A DNA stretch of 64,000 bases, taken from NCBI RefSeq assembly GCF_014203605.1, contig NZ_JACHJJ010000008.1:186001-250000 (forward strand). Direction: 5' to 3'. Shown here piece by piece: positions 27,913-38,220 of this stretch (position 1 is its first letter; the number at the start of each line of letters is the position of its first letter). The position numbers and the translations under genes were made by a program. Source of the stretch: Thiemannella venezuelensis. Its GTDB lineage: Bacteria; Actinomycetota; Actinomycetes; Streptosporangiales; Streptosporangiaceae. The notes under the pieces are model-generated. The model did no database searches. It was not told the DNA's origin and saw nothing but the letters and a program-made list of their open reading frames with translations.

Positions 27913-28805
27913 GATCTCGCTCCCCGGACTGCGGCGGCCACGCGGACGGCGTCCGCGTTCGGGCGTACGTCGTGCACCCGCACGCACCACGCCCCGGCCT
28001 GCGCGACCAGGGCGGTCACCGCGAGCGTGGCGTCGTCGCTGCCGCTGAACGGGCGGGGGGTGCCGTCCTGGCCCGCCAGCAGGCGGCCGAGGAAGCGTTT
28101 CCTGGAGGCGCCGACGAGCAGCGGGTACCCGAGCTGCGCGAGCTCGTCCATCCGCGCGATCAGGGCCCAGTTGTGCTCGGGGTTCTTGGAGAAGCCCAGG
28201 CCCGGGTCGAGCACGATCTGGCTCTCCGCGACACCCTCGGCCAGCACGGAGGCGACCCGCTTGGCCAGCTCCTCGCGCACCTCGGCGACGACGTCGCCGT
28301 AGACCGCGCGGCTGTCCATCGTGTGGCTGTGGCCCCGCCAGTGCATCACCACGTACGGCACGCCGGAGGCGGCCACCACCCGCGGCATGTCGGGGTCGGC
28401 CAGGCCTCCGCTGACGTCGTTGACCAGCCCCGCCCCGGCGTCCACCGCGACCCGCGCGACCTCGGCCCGCATGGTGTCCACGCTGACCGCGACGCCCCGG
28501 CGGCTCAGCTCCCGGATGACCGGCTCGACCCTGGCCAGCTCCTCCTCCAGCGGCACCCGCGCCGCCCCGGGCCTGGTGGACTCGCCGCCGACGTCCACGA
28601 TGTCGGCGCCCTGCTCGACCAGCTCCAGGCCGTGCCGTACGGCGTCCGCCGGATCGAACCAGCGGCCGCCGTCGGAGAACGAGTCGGGGGTCACGTTGAC
28701 CACGCCCATCACCAGGCAGCGGTCCGCACCGGGCGGCCGCGCCGGTGACGGGAGCCGCCGGCGAGGGTCCGGACCTTCTCCCGGTGACCCATGAGACGTC
28801 GTCAT
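27909..28805 (-). CDS. folP: Dihydropteroate synthase
   Basis: 298 residues. Condenses p-aminobenzoate with hydroxymethyl-dihydropterin pyrophosphate; the sulfonamide target. Motifs: VMGVVNVTPDSFSDGG, DIVDVGGESTRPGA, ISVDT-type VAVSVDTMRAEVA, LVNDVSGG, LDPGLGFSKNPEHNW and GASRKRFLG. A 28-residue Pro/Gly-rich N-terminal tail precedes the barrel. The start ATG 28805 lacks a good Shine-Dalgarno. Overlaps the NTF2-like gene by 4 bases. No fusion with folK, unlike some bacteria. Confidence 0.96.
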   Translation of the reverse strand: MTTSHGSPGEGPDPRRRLPSPARPPGADRCLVMGVVNVTPDSFSDGGRWFDPADAVRHGLELVEQGADIVDVGGESTRPGAARVPLEEELARVEPVIRELSRRGVAVSVDTMRAEVARVAVDAGAGLVNDVSGGLADPDMPRVVAASGVPYVVMHWRGHSHTMDSRAVYGDVVAEVREELAKRVASVLAEGVAESQIVLDPGLGFSKNPEHNWALIARMDELAQLGYPLLVGASRKRFLGRLLAGQDGTPRPFSGSDDATLAVTALVAQAGAWCVRVHDVRPNADAVRVAAAVRGARS

Positions 28806-28886
28806 ACGGTCAAGCCTAGGCGCTCGCGCCGGGCCGACCGGCGCGCGGGCCCGGCCCGCCGATAACGAATCGGCACCCGCGCACGG

Positions 28887-29498
28887 TCAGCGGAGGATGA
28901 GGGCCATCGCCTCGGCCCGGGTCCTGTCGCTGTCGCGGAAGCTCCCGCGGACGGCCGAGGTGGTGGTCTTGGCGCCGGGCTTGCGGACCCCGCGCATGGT
29001 CATGCACAGGTGCTCGCACTCGATCACCACGATGACCCCGCGCGGCTCCAGCACGCGCATGAGCGCGTCGGCGATCTGCGAGGTCATCCGCTCCTGGACC
29101 TGGGGCCGCCGGGCGTACACGTCGACCAGGCGCGCGAGCTTGGACAGGCCCGTGACCTGGCCCTTCGTGTTCGGGATGTAGCCGACGTGGGCGAGGCCGT
29201 GGAACGGGACCAGGTGGTGCTCGCAGGTCGAGTAGACCTCGATGTCGCGCACCAGGATCATCTCGTCGTGGTCGACGTCGAAGACCTTGGTCAGCACGTC
29301 CTCCGGGACCTGCCCCAGCCCGGCGAACTGCTCGGCGTAGGCGCGGGCGACACGGCCCGGGGTGTCCTGGAGCCCGTCGCGGTCGGGGTCCTCCCCGATC
29401 GCGATCAGGATCTCCCGAACGGCCTTCTCGATGCGGGCGTGGTCCACCTGGAGCGGCTCACGCCCGATCTCGTCGTCCTGAAGTGGCTCTCGGTCCAC
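28887..29498 (-). CDS. folE: GTP cyclohydrolase I
   Basis: 203 residues. Opens GTP to dihydroneopterin triphosphate. Zinc ligands are visible as Cys and His in [10 protein letters not shown] (near 91-96) and the Cys in [13 protein letters not shown] near 160; [32 protein letters not shown] is the family signature. GTG 29498 starts two bases after the ftsH stop (TGA-C-GTG), so it is read from the ftsH message. Followed by folP after about 80 bases. Confidence 0.96.
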   Translation of the reverse strand: MDREPLQDDEIGREPLQVDHARIEKAVREILIAIGEDPDRDGLQDTPGRVARAYAEQFAGLGQVPEDVLTKVFDVDHDEMILVRDIEVYSTCEHHLVPFHGLAHVGYIPNTKGQVTGLSKLARLVDVYARRPQVQERMTSQIADALMRVLEPRGVIVVIECEHLCMTMRGVRKPGAKTTTSAVRGSFRDSDRTRAEAMALILR

Positions 29499-29499
29499 G

Positions 29500-31473
<1,974 letters not shown>

Positions 31474-31764
31474 CCGATGCGGAACCCCGGCGGGCCCGTC
31501 CCTTCCTGACCAAGGCCTGGCAACCCCGGGCGACGCCCGGGGCGCGGTATCCCTAACCGCTCCAACTGACTACCCAGAGACGGCGCGAAGCCACCTCTTG
31601 GCGTCCGAAGGTACACCGGTGCGCCGCGCAGGGTAACCGCCCGGGCGACACCGGCTCTGCCTTAACCAACGTACGTCAGGGGCGTGCGTGTTCCCCGGCG
31701 CTATGACCAAATGTCGTTTTCCGGGTTAAACGAAGGGGCTCCGCTTCGCGCAGAGCGTATTTTT
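31474..31764. other. Intergenic region ftsH - hpt
   Basis: About 290 bases with no gene. It should carry the ftsH promoter. Next to the hpt stop, GCTCCGC (31738-31744) and GCAGAGC (31750-31756) form a short imperfect hairpin with six T on the plus side (31760-31765) and CTTCGTTT on the minus side; it may end hpt transcription, but weakly. Confidence 0.45.
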
Positions 31765-32322
31765 TCAGCCGGCTCCGTACACGTGCGGGGCGAGCGTCCC
31801 GATAAACGGAAGATTGCGGTACCGCTCCGCGTAGTCGAGGCCGTAGCCGATCACGAACTCGTTCGGGATGTCGAACCCGACGTACTTCACGTCGATCGGC
31901 ACCTTGACCGCCTCGGGCTTGCGCAGCACCGTGCAGATCTCGACGGAGGCGGGGTTGCGCGACTTCAGGTTCTGCATCAGCCAGGAGAGGGTGAGGCCGG
32001 AGTCGATGATGTCCTCGACGACCAGCACGTGACGGCCGGCGATGTCGGTGTCCAGGTCCTTCAGGACGCGGACCACGCCCGAGGACTTGGTGCCCGCGCC
32101 GTAGGACGACACGGCCATCCAGTCCATCTGGACCGGCAGGCTCAGCGCCCTGGCCAGGTCGGCCATGGCCATGACCGCGCCCTTGAGCACACCGACGATC
32201 AGCAGCTCCCTGCCCGCGTAGTCCGCGTCGATCCGGCCCGCCAGCTCCTTGATCTTCGCCTGGAGCTCTTCCTCCGGGATGAGGACCTTCTCGAGGTCCT
32301 TGCCCATGTCGGCTGCGTCCAC
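31765..32322 (-). CDS. hpt: Hypoxanthine phosphoribosyltransferase
   Basis: 185 residues. Salvages hypoxanthine and guanine to IMP and GMP. PRPP loop [13 protein letters not shown] near 97, the flexible loop [11 protein letters not shown], the [12 protein letters not shown] helix and the purine-stacking [29 protein letters not shown] 32322 has GAGGAA seven bases upstream; an ATG five codons later (MGKDLEKV) is an alternative. It starts about ten bases after the tilS stop. Confidence 0.96.
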   Translation of the reverse strand: MDAADMGKDLEKVLIPEEELQAKIKELAGRIDADYAGRELLIVGVLKGAVMAMADLARALSLPVQMDWMAVSSYGAGTKSSGVVRVLKDLDTDIAGRHVLVVEDIIDSGLTLSWLMQNLKSRNPASVEICTVLRKPEAVKVPIDVKYVGFDIPNEFVIGYGLDYAERYRNLPFIGTLAPHVYGAG

Positions 32323-32332
32323 CTGGGATTCC

Positions 32333-33439
32333 TCACACGTCGTCGGAGCGGTCGCGGCGCCGGCGCGCCACGGCGAATATCAGGGTGCCATACCGGCGGA
32401 CCGCTCCAACCCCTCCCGGCACATCCACCCGCCTCTGCCCCCGCCACTCGGTGACCAGGCGGTCCACCTGGAGGACGTGCCCGGCCGAGAGCGTCCCCGG
32501 CGGCGCTCCCGCCGCGATGGCCGCACGCCGCAGCACGCGCCGCCGGACCGCCGGGGGAAGGCCCTCCAGCTCCGGTACGGCCAGCACCACCTGCGGGATA
32601 TCGCTTAAAGCTGAATCCGGGGCCGCCTCTCCGCCGGGTCCGGGAAGGTCCTCCCGCGCGGTGCCCCCACCGGCGGCGGCCCCTCCCGCGCGGGCCGCCG
32701 CACCGGAGGCGACCGCCCGCGCGTAGGCCGCCTCGGCCCAGGCGTCCAGCGCGTCGGCGTCGTCCCGGCACAGGCTCGCGGTGCGGGCGAGCGCCCCGGC
32801 CACCCCGGGCCCCAGCTCGTCCTCCAGCGCCGGGAGCAGCCGCTCGCGGACCCGGACGCGCGTGTAGCGGCCGTCCCGGTTGTGCGGGTCCTCCCACGGC
32901 GTCAGCCCGAGCGCCGCGCAGGCCGCCACGGTCGTGGCGCGGCCGAGCTCCAGCAGCGGCCTCCGGTAGACGCCGGTCCGTGCGGGCATCCCCGCGAGCG
33001 AGCGCGTCCCGCTCCCCCTGGCCAGCCGGAGCAGCACGGTCTCGGCCTGGTCGTCCCTGGTGTGCCCGAGGAGCACGGCCGCCGCGCCGAGCCTGTCCGC
33101 CGCCCGCGACAACGCGGCGTACCGGGCCTGCCGCGCGGCGTTCTCCGGCCCTCCCGCGGTGCCCACCTCGACCGTCAGCACCTCGGCCGGGTCCAGGCCG
33201 AGCGGGAGCCGTACCACCTCGGCGGCCTGCCGCGCCGAGCCCTCCTGGAGCCCGTGGTCCACCGTGAGCAGCCCGGCCCTGAGTCCCGCCCTCGGCGCGG
33301 TGAACGCCAGGGCGGCGGCCAGCGCCAGGGAGTCCGCGCCGCCGCTGCACGCGGCCAGCACGAGGTCTCCGGGCGCCAGATCGGCCAGCGAGAGCCGTAC
33401 GGCGCGGCGGACGTCCGCGACGGCGGGGTGAGGGCCCAC
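32333..33439 (-). CDS. tilS: tRNA(Ile)-lysidine synthase
   Basis: 368 residues. Modifies C34 of tRNA-Ile(CAU) so it reads AUA. PP-loop [13 protein letters not shown] near 32, [26 protein letters not shown], and R-RPLLEL. The C-terminal part is Ala/Gly-rich with a low-complexity insertion near 245-275 and has no obvious full TilS-C domain, as in other actinobacteria. GTG 33439; upstream CATAGG suggests a leaderless message. It directly precedes hpt. Confidence 0.94.
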   Translation of the reverse strand: MGPHPAVADVRRAVRLSLADLAPGDLVLAACSGGADSLALAAALAFTAPRAGLRAGLLTVDHGLQEGSARQAAEVVRLPLGLDPAEVLTVEVGTAGGPENAARQARYAALSRAADRLGAAAVLLGHTRDDQAETVLLRLARGSGTRSLAGMPARTGVYRRPLLELGRATTVAACAALGLTPWEDPHNRDGRYTRVRVRERLLPALEDELGPGVAGALARTASLCRDDADALDAWAEAAYARAVASGAAARAGGAAAGGGTAREDLPGPGGEAAPDSALSDIPQVVLAVPELEGLPPAVRRRVLRRAAIAAGAPPGTLSAGHVLQVDRLVTEWRGQRRVDVPGGVGAVRRYGTLIFAVARRRRDRSDDV

Positions 33440-33584
33440 CTATGGCCGTGCTCCGCACGGCGGCTCGGGGGCTGGTAACCGGCGCCTTCCCTCGTCGCTC
33501 ATCCGCTTCGCTCCTTCGCTCCTCAGTCCAGTGCACCGGCGCCCCCTCGCGGGTGCCGTGACTCGGAAGGCAACTACGGCGCCT

Positions 33585-34688
33585 TCACTCGGCCTCGGGA
33601 GCGGAGCCGTCGGCCTCCGGGAGGGCCGGGGAGCCGATGACGCGGGCGATCCACTGCTCGGGCCGGGCGATCTCGTCCAGGGTGGGGAGGGTCTCCGGCG
33701 AGGTCCAGACCTTGTTGAAGCCGTCCATGCCGGCGCGGGCGACGACGGTGTGCACGAAGGCGGAGCCCTCGGCGTACTGCTTCATCTTGAGGTCGAGGCC
33801 GAGCAGCTTGCGGACCGTGCGGTCGAGGCGGGAGCCGCCCTCGCGGCGGTGCTGGAACTTCGCGCGGATGTCGGCCACCGAGGGGACCACGGCGGGGCCG
33901 ACGGCGTCCATGACGTAGTCGCCGTGCCCCTCGACCAGCGTCATCACCGCGGTGAGCCGGTCGAGGATCTCCTTCTGCTCGGGGGTCTGGATCGCGTCGA
34001 TCAGGCTCCCCTCACCGCCCCGGACGACGTCGGCGACCGCGTCGGCGGCGGAGCGGAGCCGGTCGAGGAGGGTGGGCAGGTCGAGGTCGGAGGCGAGCAG
34101 GAACTCGGTCATCTGGGCGCGGACGTACTCGCGCAGCCAGGGCACGCCGGTGAACTGGACCCGGTGGGTCTCCTCGTGCAGGCAGACCCAGAGGCGGAAG
34201 TCCCGCGGGTGCACGCCGAGCTCGCGCTCGGCGTGGACGATGTTGGGCGCGACCAGGGTGAGCCGCCCGACGGGCGCCTCTCCCGAGGGGTCCGGCGGGA
34301 GGAACAGCTCGTACTGCCCCAGCACGCGGGAGGCGAGGAAGGCCAGCACCGCGCCGACCTCGACCCCGGTGATGCGGGAGCCCACCGCGGACACGATCGC
34401 CGGCGCCTGGTCCTTGCGGGCGGCCATGCGCTCGGTCAGCGGTTCGAGCACCACGCGGAAGCCCTCGACGTTGGCCCTGATCCAGCCGGACCGGTCGACG
34501 ATGGTGGCGGGCTGCGGCGAGGTGTCGGCGGCCATCTGCGTGAACTCGCGGACGTGCCCCTCCGCCTCGCGGGAGAGCCGCCGCAGTTCGGCGACCGCCT
34601 GTCTGGCCTCCTCCTTGCTCACCTGCGGCCCGGGGCGCACCAGGCGCGTTCCGGTCGCTACGGCCAGGTCCCAGTCGATCACCTGCAT
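33585..34688 (-). CDS. Zinc-dependent metalloprotease, DUF2342 family
   Basis: 367 residues from ATG 34688 (MQVIDWDLAVATG). The HEETH motif near 170 (CLHEETHRVQF) supplies two zinc ligands and the catalytic Glu. The family is actinobacterial, sometimes labelled coenzyme F420 biosynthesis-associated, and its substrate is unknown. Conserved later: LVEGHGDYVMDAVGP, FQHRREGGSRLDRTVRKLLGLDLKMKQYAEG. It has no signal peptide and is cytoplasmic. Always between dacB and tilS in this cluster, as here. Confidence 0.9.
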   Translation of the reverse strand: MQVIDWDLAVATGTRLVRPGPQVSKEEARQAVAELRRLSREAEGHVREFTQMAADTSPQPATIVDRSGWIRANVEGFRVVLEPLTERMAARKDQAPAIVSAVGSRITGVEVGAVLAFLASRVLGQYELFLPPDPSGEAPVGRLTLVAPNIVHAERELGVHPRDFRLWVCLHEETHRVQFTGVPWLREYVRAQMTEFLLASDLDLPTLLDRLRSAADAVADVVRGGEGSLIDAIQTPEQKEILDRLTAVMTLVEGHGDYVMDAVGPAVVPSVADIRAKFQHRREGGSRLDRTVRKLLGLDLKMKQYAEGSAFVHTVVARAGMDGFNKVWTSPETLPTLDEIARPEQWIARVIGSPALPEADGSAPEAE

Positions 34689-34720
34689 ACCGTCCACCGT
34701 ACGTGCTCTGTCCCCGTGCC

Positions 34721-34766
34721 GCGCGGATTCACCCCCGCGCGGATTCACCCCCGCGCGGATTCGCCG
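34721..34766. repeat. 16-bp tandem repeat between dacB and the DUF2342 gene
   Basis: Unit GCGCGGATTCACCCCC: copies at 34721-34736 and 34737-34752 are identical, with a partial third at 34753-34766 that runs up to the dacB stop. It separates the two genes and could affect read-through. Likely slippage. Confidence 0.9.
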
Positions 34767-36149
34767 TCAGCCCGCCACCGCGGCCGCCAGCCGGTCGAGG
34801 GCGGCCTCGGCCTTCCCCCACCCGGGCGGGACGTCGTCGGCCATGAACGCGAACGCGACCAGCCGCCCGTCCCCGGTGGTGGTCGTCCCGGCGAGCGTGC
34901 TGACCCCGTCGAGGGTGCCCGTCTTCGCGCGGACCAGGCCGTAGGCGGAGTCGCTCTCGCCGAACCTGTGCCCCAGCGTGCCGGTGAACCCGGCGACCGG
35001 CATGCCGCTGATCACCGGGTGCAGGCCGGGGTTGGCGGGAGAGGCCGCCACCGCCACCAGGCGGGCCAGGGCCGCGGGAGTGATCCGGTTCTTCGGCGAG
35101 AGGCCGCTGCCGTCGAAGACCTGGACGCCGTCCGCGGCCCGCAGCCGGGTCAGCACCGCGCGGACGGCCGCCGCGCCGCCGTCGAAGGAGGCGGGCTCGC
35201 CCTCCTTGACGGCCACGTGCCTGGCCAGAGCCTCCGACAGGTCGTTGTCGCTGAGCGTCAGCGCCCGTTCGACCAGCGCGTAGACGGGCGCCGACTCCAC
35301 CCTGGCGATCTCCTCGGCGTCCGCGGCGGCCTCGGCCCGCCTGGCCGTCCTGTTCGCGACCTTGACGCCGTTCTTGGCCAGCAGCGAGACGAACGCGCGG
35401 TGCGCGGCCGCCGGCGGATCGGAGACCCGCCGCCGGTCGCCCGGGGCGACCTTGCCGGAGTCGACCATGAGCGCCGCCACCGGGGCGACGCTGCCCTCGG
35501 GCACGTAGCCCGGCTTCCAGCTGGCGGCGGTGCGCGGCCCCGTGTAGAGGGTGTCGTCGTAGGCCACGGTCACCCTGGTGATCTTCGCCGCCTTGAGGGC
35601 CTTCGCCGTCCGGAGGGCGAGGGCGGCCATCGAGGCCTGGGCCGGGTAGACGCCGGGGTCGGCCTTCCCCCCCGCCAGGGTCGGGTCCCCGCCCCCGACC
35701 AGGATGATCGAGCTCGGCGAGGAGCCGCGCACCACCCGGGTGCTCAGCCGGGCGTCCGGCCCCAGGGAGGCCAGGGCGGCGACGGCGGTGACGATCTTGG
35801 TGGTGGAGGCGGGGGTGATGCCGGTGTCCTCGTCGCTGCCGAACAGCGGGGCGCCGGTCTCCGCGTCGACGACCGCGGCGCCCACCCGGTCGCCCAGGGC
35901 GGGGTCCCCCAGCGCCTCGGTGAGCCGCCGGGCCAAAGTACCCTTGGGAGGGAGAGGTCCGTTCCCGCCCGCGGCCAGCACCGGACCCGCGGTGACGACC
36001 GGGATGGGAGGCGGCTCGGGCGAAGCGACCGGTTCGGGCTTCTTGTCCGTCAGCGTGTCGCTGGCGAGCAGGTGGGCCCCGGCCGCGACGACGAAGAGCT
36101 GCAGCATGACGAGAGTGACCAAGGCCACCCATCGATCGCGCTGCATCAT
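34767..36149 (-). CDS. dacB: D-alanyl-D-alanine carboxypeptidase/endopeptidase (PBP4 type)
   Basis: 460 residues. Trims and cleaves peptidoglycan stem peptides outside the membrane. One N-terminal transmembrane/signal segment (about 8-28), then a Pro-rich linker; catalytic motifs SxxK in ASTTK near 115, SxN as SDN in LTLSDNDLSE near 298, and KTG in RAKTGTLDGV near 406. The long insertion between SxxK and SxN is the PBP4 subdomain. It is probably membrane-anchored since no clear cleavage site is seen. ATG 36149 or the next codon; AGAGG upstream. First gene of the minus-strand operon and divergent from ppa. Confidence 0.95.
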   Translation of the reverse strand: MMQRDRWVALVTLVMLQLFVVAAGAHLLASDTLTDKKPEPVASPEPPPIPVVTAGPVLAAGGNGPLPPKGTLARRLTEALGDPALGDRVGAAVVDAETGAPLFGSDEDTGITPASTTKIVTAVAALASLGPDARLSTRVVRGSSPSSIILVGGGDPTLAGGKADPGVYPAQASMAALALRTAKALKAAKITRVTVAYDDTLYTGPRTAASWKPGYVPEGSVAPVAALMVDSGKVAPGDRRRVSDPPAAAHRAFVSLLAKNGVKVANRTARRAEAAADAEEIARVESAPVYALVERALTLSDNDLSEALARHVAVKEGEPASFDGGAAAVRAVLTRLRAADGVQVFDGSGLSPKNRITPAALARLVAVAASPANPGLHPVISGMPVAGFTGTLGHRFGESDSAYGLVRAKTGTLDGVSTLAGTTTTGDGRLVAFAFMADDVPPGWGKAEAALDRLAAAVAG

Positions 36150-36241
36150 GTCGCCGACCTCTCACTGATTCGGGTAATTAGCGCCTACGAGACATTAACG
36201 CCCAGCCGGGGGTGCCCGGGGGCTTGAGCGGAGGAACCGCG

Positions 36242-36739
36242 GTGGAGTTCGACGTTCTCGTTGAGATTCCCAAGGGACAGCGGAACAAGTACGAGGTGGA
36301 CCACAAGACCGGGCGGATGCGGCTCGACCGGATGCTCTTCACCTCCACGCAGTACCCCGCCGACTACGGCTTCATCGAGGGCACCCTGGGCGAGGACGGC
36401 GACCCCCTCGACGCCCTGGTCCTGCTGCAGGAGCCGACCTTCCCCGGCTGCCTGATCGAGTGCCGCGCGGTCGGCATGTTCCGCATGACCGACGAGAAGG
36501 GCGGCGACGACAAGGTCCTGTGCGTGCCCGCCAACGACCCCCGGATGGAGCACATCCGCGACATCCACCACGTGCCGGAGTTCGACCGCCTGGAGATCCA
36601 GCACTTCTTCGAGGTCTACAAGGACCTGGAGCCCGGCAAGTCCGTCGAGGGCGCCAACTGGGTCGGCCGGACGGAGGCCGAGGAGGAGATCGCCCGCTCG
36701 ATCAAGCGGGCCGAGGAGCAGGAGCACGACGGGCACTGA
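36242..36739 (+). CDS. ppa: Inorganic pyrophosphatase (family I)
   Basis: 165 residues. Hydrolyses pyrophosphate to drive biosynthesis. Family signature with metal-binding aspartates in DGDPLDALV near 60, plus [27 protein letters not shown] and the [11 protein letters not shown] helix. GTG 36242 has GGAGGAA six bases upstream; the in-frame ATG at 36212 is upstream of this and rejected. It ends two bases before the convergent NlpC/P60 stop. Confidence 0.96.
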   Translation: MEFDVLVEIPKGQRNKYEVDHKTGRMRLDRMLFTSTQYPADYGFIEGTLGEDGDPLDALVLLQEPTFPGCLIECRAVGMFRMTDEKGGDDKVLCVPANDPRMEHIRDIHHVPEFDRLEIQHFFEVYKDLEPGKSVEGANWVGRTEAEEEIARSIKRAEEQEHDGH

Positions 36740-36741
36740 GC

Positions 36742-37980
36742 TCAGACCGGACGGGTCGCGCCGACGAGGTCGCTGCGCCAGATCGGCGCGATCCGCACCA
36801 CGTCCCCGGTCTGCGGGGCGTGGATCATCAGACCCCTGCCGATGTACATCCCCACGTGGTGGATGTCCCCGGGATTCTCCGTGATCCTGCCGAAGAACAG
36901 CAGGTCGCCCCGGCTGAGCCGGTCGAGCGGGATGCGCGGGCCCGAGGTCCACTGGGTGCCGGTCCAGTGGTCGAGCCTGACGCCGGCCCGCTCCCACGCC
37001 CGCATGGTCAGCCCCGAGCAGTCGAAGGAGGCCGGCCCGTCCGCCGCCCAGACGTACGGCTTGCCGAGCTGGCCGAGCGCCCAGTCGGCGGCGCGGTCGC
37101 CCCGGGTCGAGACGGAGCCGTGGTCGAACGCCCAGCGGGGGACCAGCCCGCTGAAGGCCGCCGAGACCCGCGCGCCCCCCTGCCCGGTCGTCGCGGCCCG
37201 GATCCTCGCCTGGCGGGCGAGCCTGGCCCGCTCCAGGGCCGCCTGCCGCGCCCGGGCCAGCCGCTCGGCGGTGCTGCGCGCCGCGTCCGCCCTCCGCTCC
37301 AGCACCGCCTGCTCCGCCCTCAGCCTGCGGGTCTCGACGATCTGCCTGGCCACCGCCTGCTCGGCCGCCGCCCTCGCCACGGCCACCCGCGCGGCGGCCT
37401 CCCGCTGCTCCTGGTAGGCGGCGGCGGCCTGCTCCCGCAGGACGGTGAAGGCCTCCTGCGCCCCGGTCAGCTGCCTCAGCATCTCGGCCTGCCCGCCCTT
37501 CATGTGGGCGAGGATGCTGGCCCGCTGCAGGTAGCCCTGGTCCGTCCCGTTGCCGAAGTCGGCCATCATGGCCATCATCGGGTCCATCTCGCCGTAGCCC
37601 TGGGAGGTGATCGCGAGCACCGTCTGGCGCACCGCCGCGACCTGGGCGCCGGCCGCGCTCGCCCGCTCGCTCGCGCTCCGGTGGAGCTCCGCGGCGCGCG
37701 CCGTCCTGACCCGCTCCCCGTTGTAGGCCTCGATCAGCTTCTCCGCCTCGGCGGTCAGCCTCTCCAGTTCGGTCCGGGCCGCGGCGAGCCGGGCGGTGGC
37801 CGTACCGAACCGCTCGCTCCGCTCGCGCGCCTCCGCCCTGGCGTCCGCGACCTCGTCCGCCGACGGGCCGGGCCGCAGCGGCACGGCGTCGACGGGGGCG
37901 CAGGTCCCCACGACCAGAGCACAGGCGAGACCCGTCACCACCGAGGCGCCGCGGCGGCGCCTCCTTCTGCCGGAGTGCAT
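36742..37980 (-). CDS. Secreted NlpC/P60 peptidoglycan hydrolase (second copy)
   Basis: 412 residues from ATG 37980 with AAGGGG five bases upstream. Signal peptide with RRRRRR then ASVVTGLACALVVG; residues about 45-270 are a long Ala/Glu/Arg coiled coil; the C-terminal NlpC/P60 domain has the catalytic Cys in FDCSGLTMRAW, His in IHHVGMYIG, and IHAPQTGDVV. Same architecture as the 10.5 kb hydrolase but with a longer coiled coil and no ydaO riboswitch upstream, so it is regulated differently. It resembles RipA/RipC-like enzymes controlled by FtsEX. Confidence 0.92.
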   Translation of the reverse strand: MHSGRRRRRRGASVVTGLACALVVGTCAPVDAVPLRPGPSADEVADARAEARERSERFGTATARLAAARTELERLTAEAEKLIEAYNGERVRTARAAELHRSASERASAAGAQVAAVRQTVLAITSQGYGEMDPMMAMMADFGNGTDQGYLQRASILAHMKGGQAEMLRQLTGAQEAFTVLREQAAAAYQEQREAAARVAVARAAAEQAVARQIVETRRLRAEQAVLERRADAARSTAERLARARQAALERARLARQARIRAATTGQGGARVSAAFSGLVPRWAFDHGSVSTRGDRAADWALGQLGKPYVWAADGPASFDCSGLTMRAWERAGVRLDHWTGTQWTSGPRIPLDRLSRGDLLFFGRITENPGDIHHVGMYIGRGLMIHAPQTGDVVRIAPIWRSDLVGATRPV

Positions 37981-38130
37981 GCATCCCCTTCCCGAACCGC
38001 CGCGTGTCCCCCTGCGACAGGCGATCGGGTTCAAGATTCCCTGCGGTGACTCTAAGCACACGCACCGCACACGTGTGGTAGTCGACGCGGGTGGAAAGGG
38101 TGTCTTGTCCAGCGGCGGAGGCTCCGGTTA

Positions 38131-38220
38131 CCCGGACGAGGAATGCCACGTGCGGCGGAACCCGGACGAGGACCGCCGCCTGCGGCCGAACCCGGACGAG
38201 GACCGGCGTCCCGGCGGGCT
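38131..38220. repeat. Imperfect 30-bp tandem repeat
   Basis: CCCGGACGAGGA recurs exactly every 30 bases at 38131, 38161 and 38191, with the rest of each unit diverged. The third unit touches the stop of the sigma-factor fusion gene. The period is a multiple of three, so it may be the remnant of coding repeats, though no reading frame here has a credible start. Confidence 0.75.

Noticed and set aside
37981-38130. Second c-di-AMP riboswitch ahead of the NlpC/P60 gene at 36.7 kb
   Set aside because: The leader has GAACCCGATCG but lacks the GGGGTGAATCC and CAGCTAACC blocks and the closing stem.
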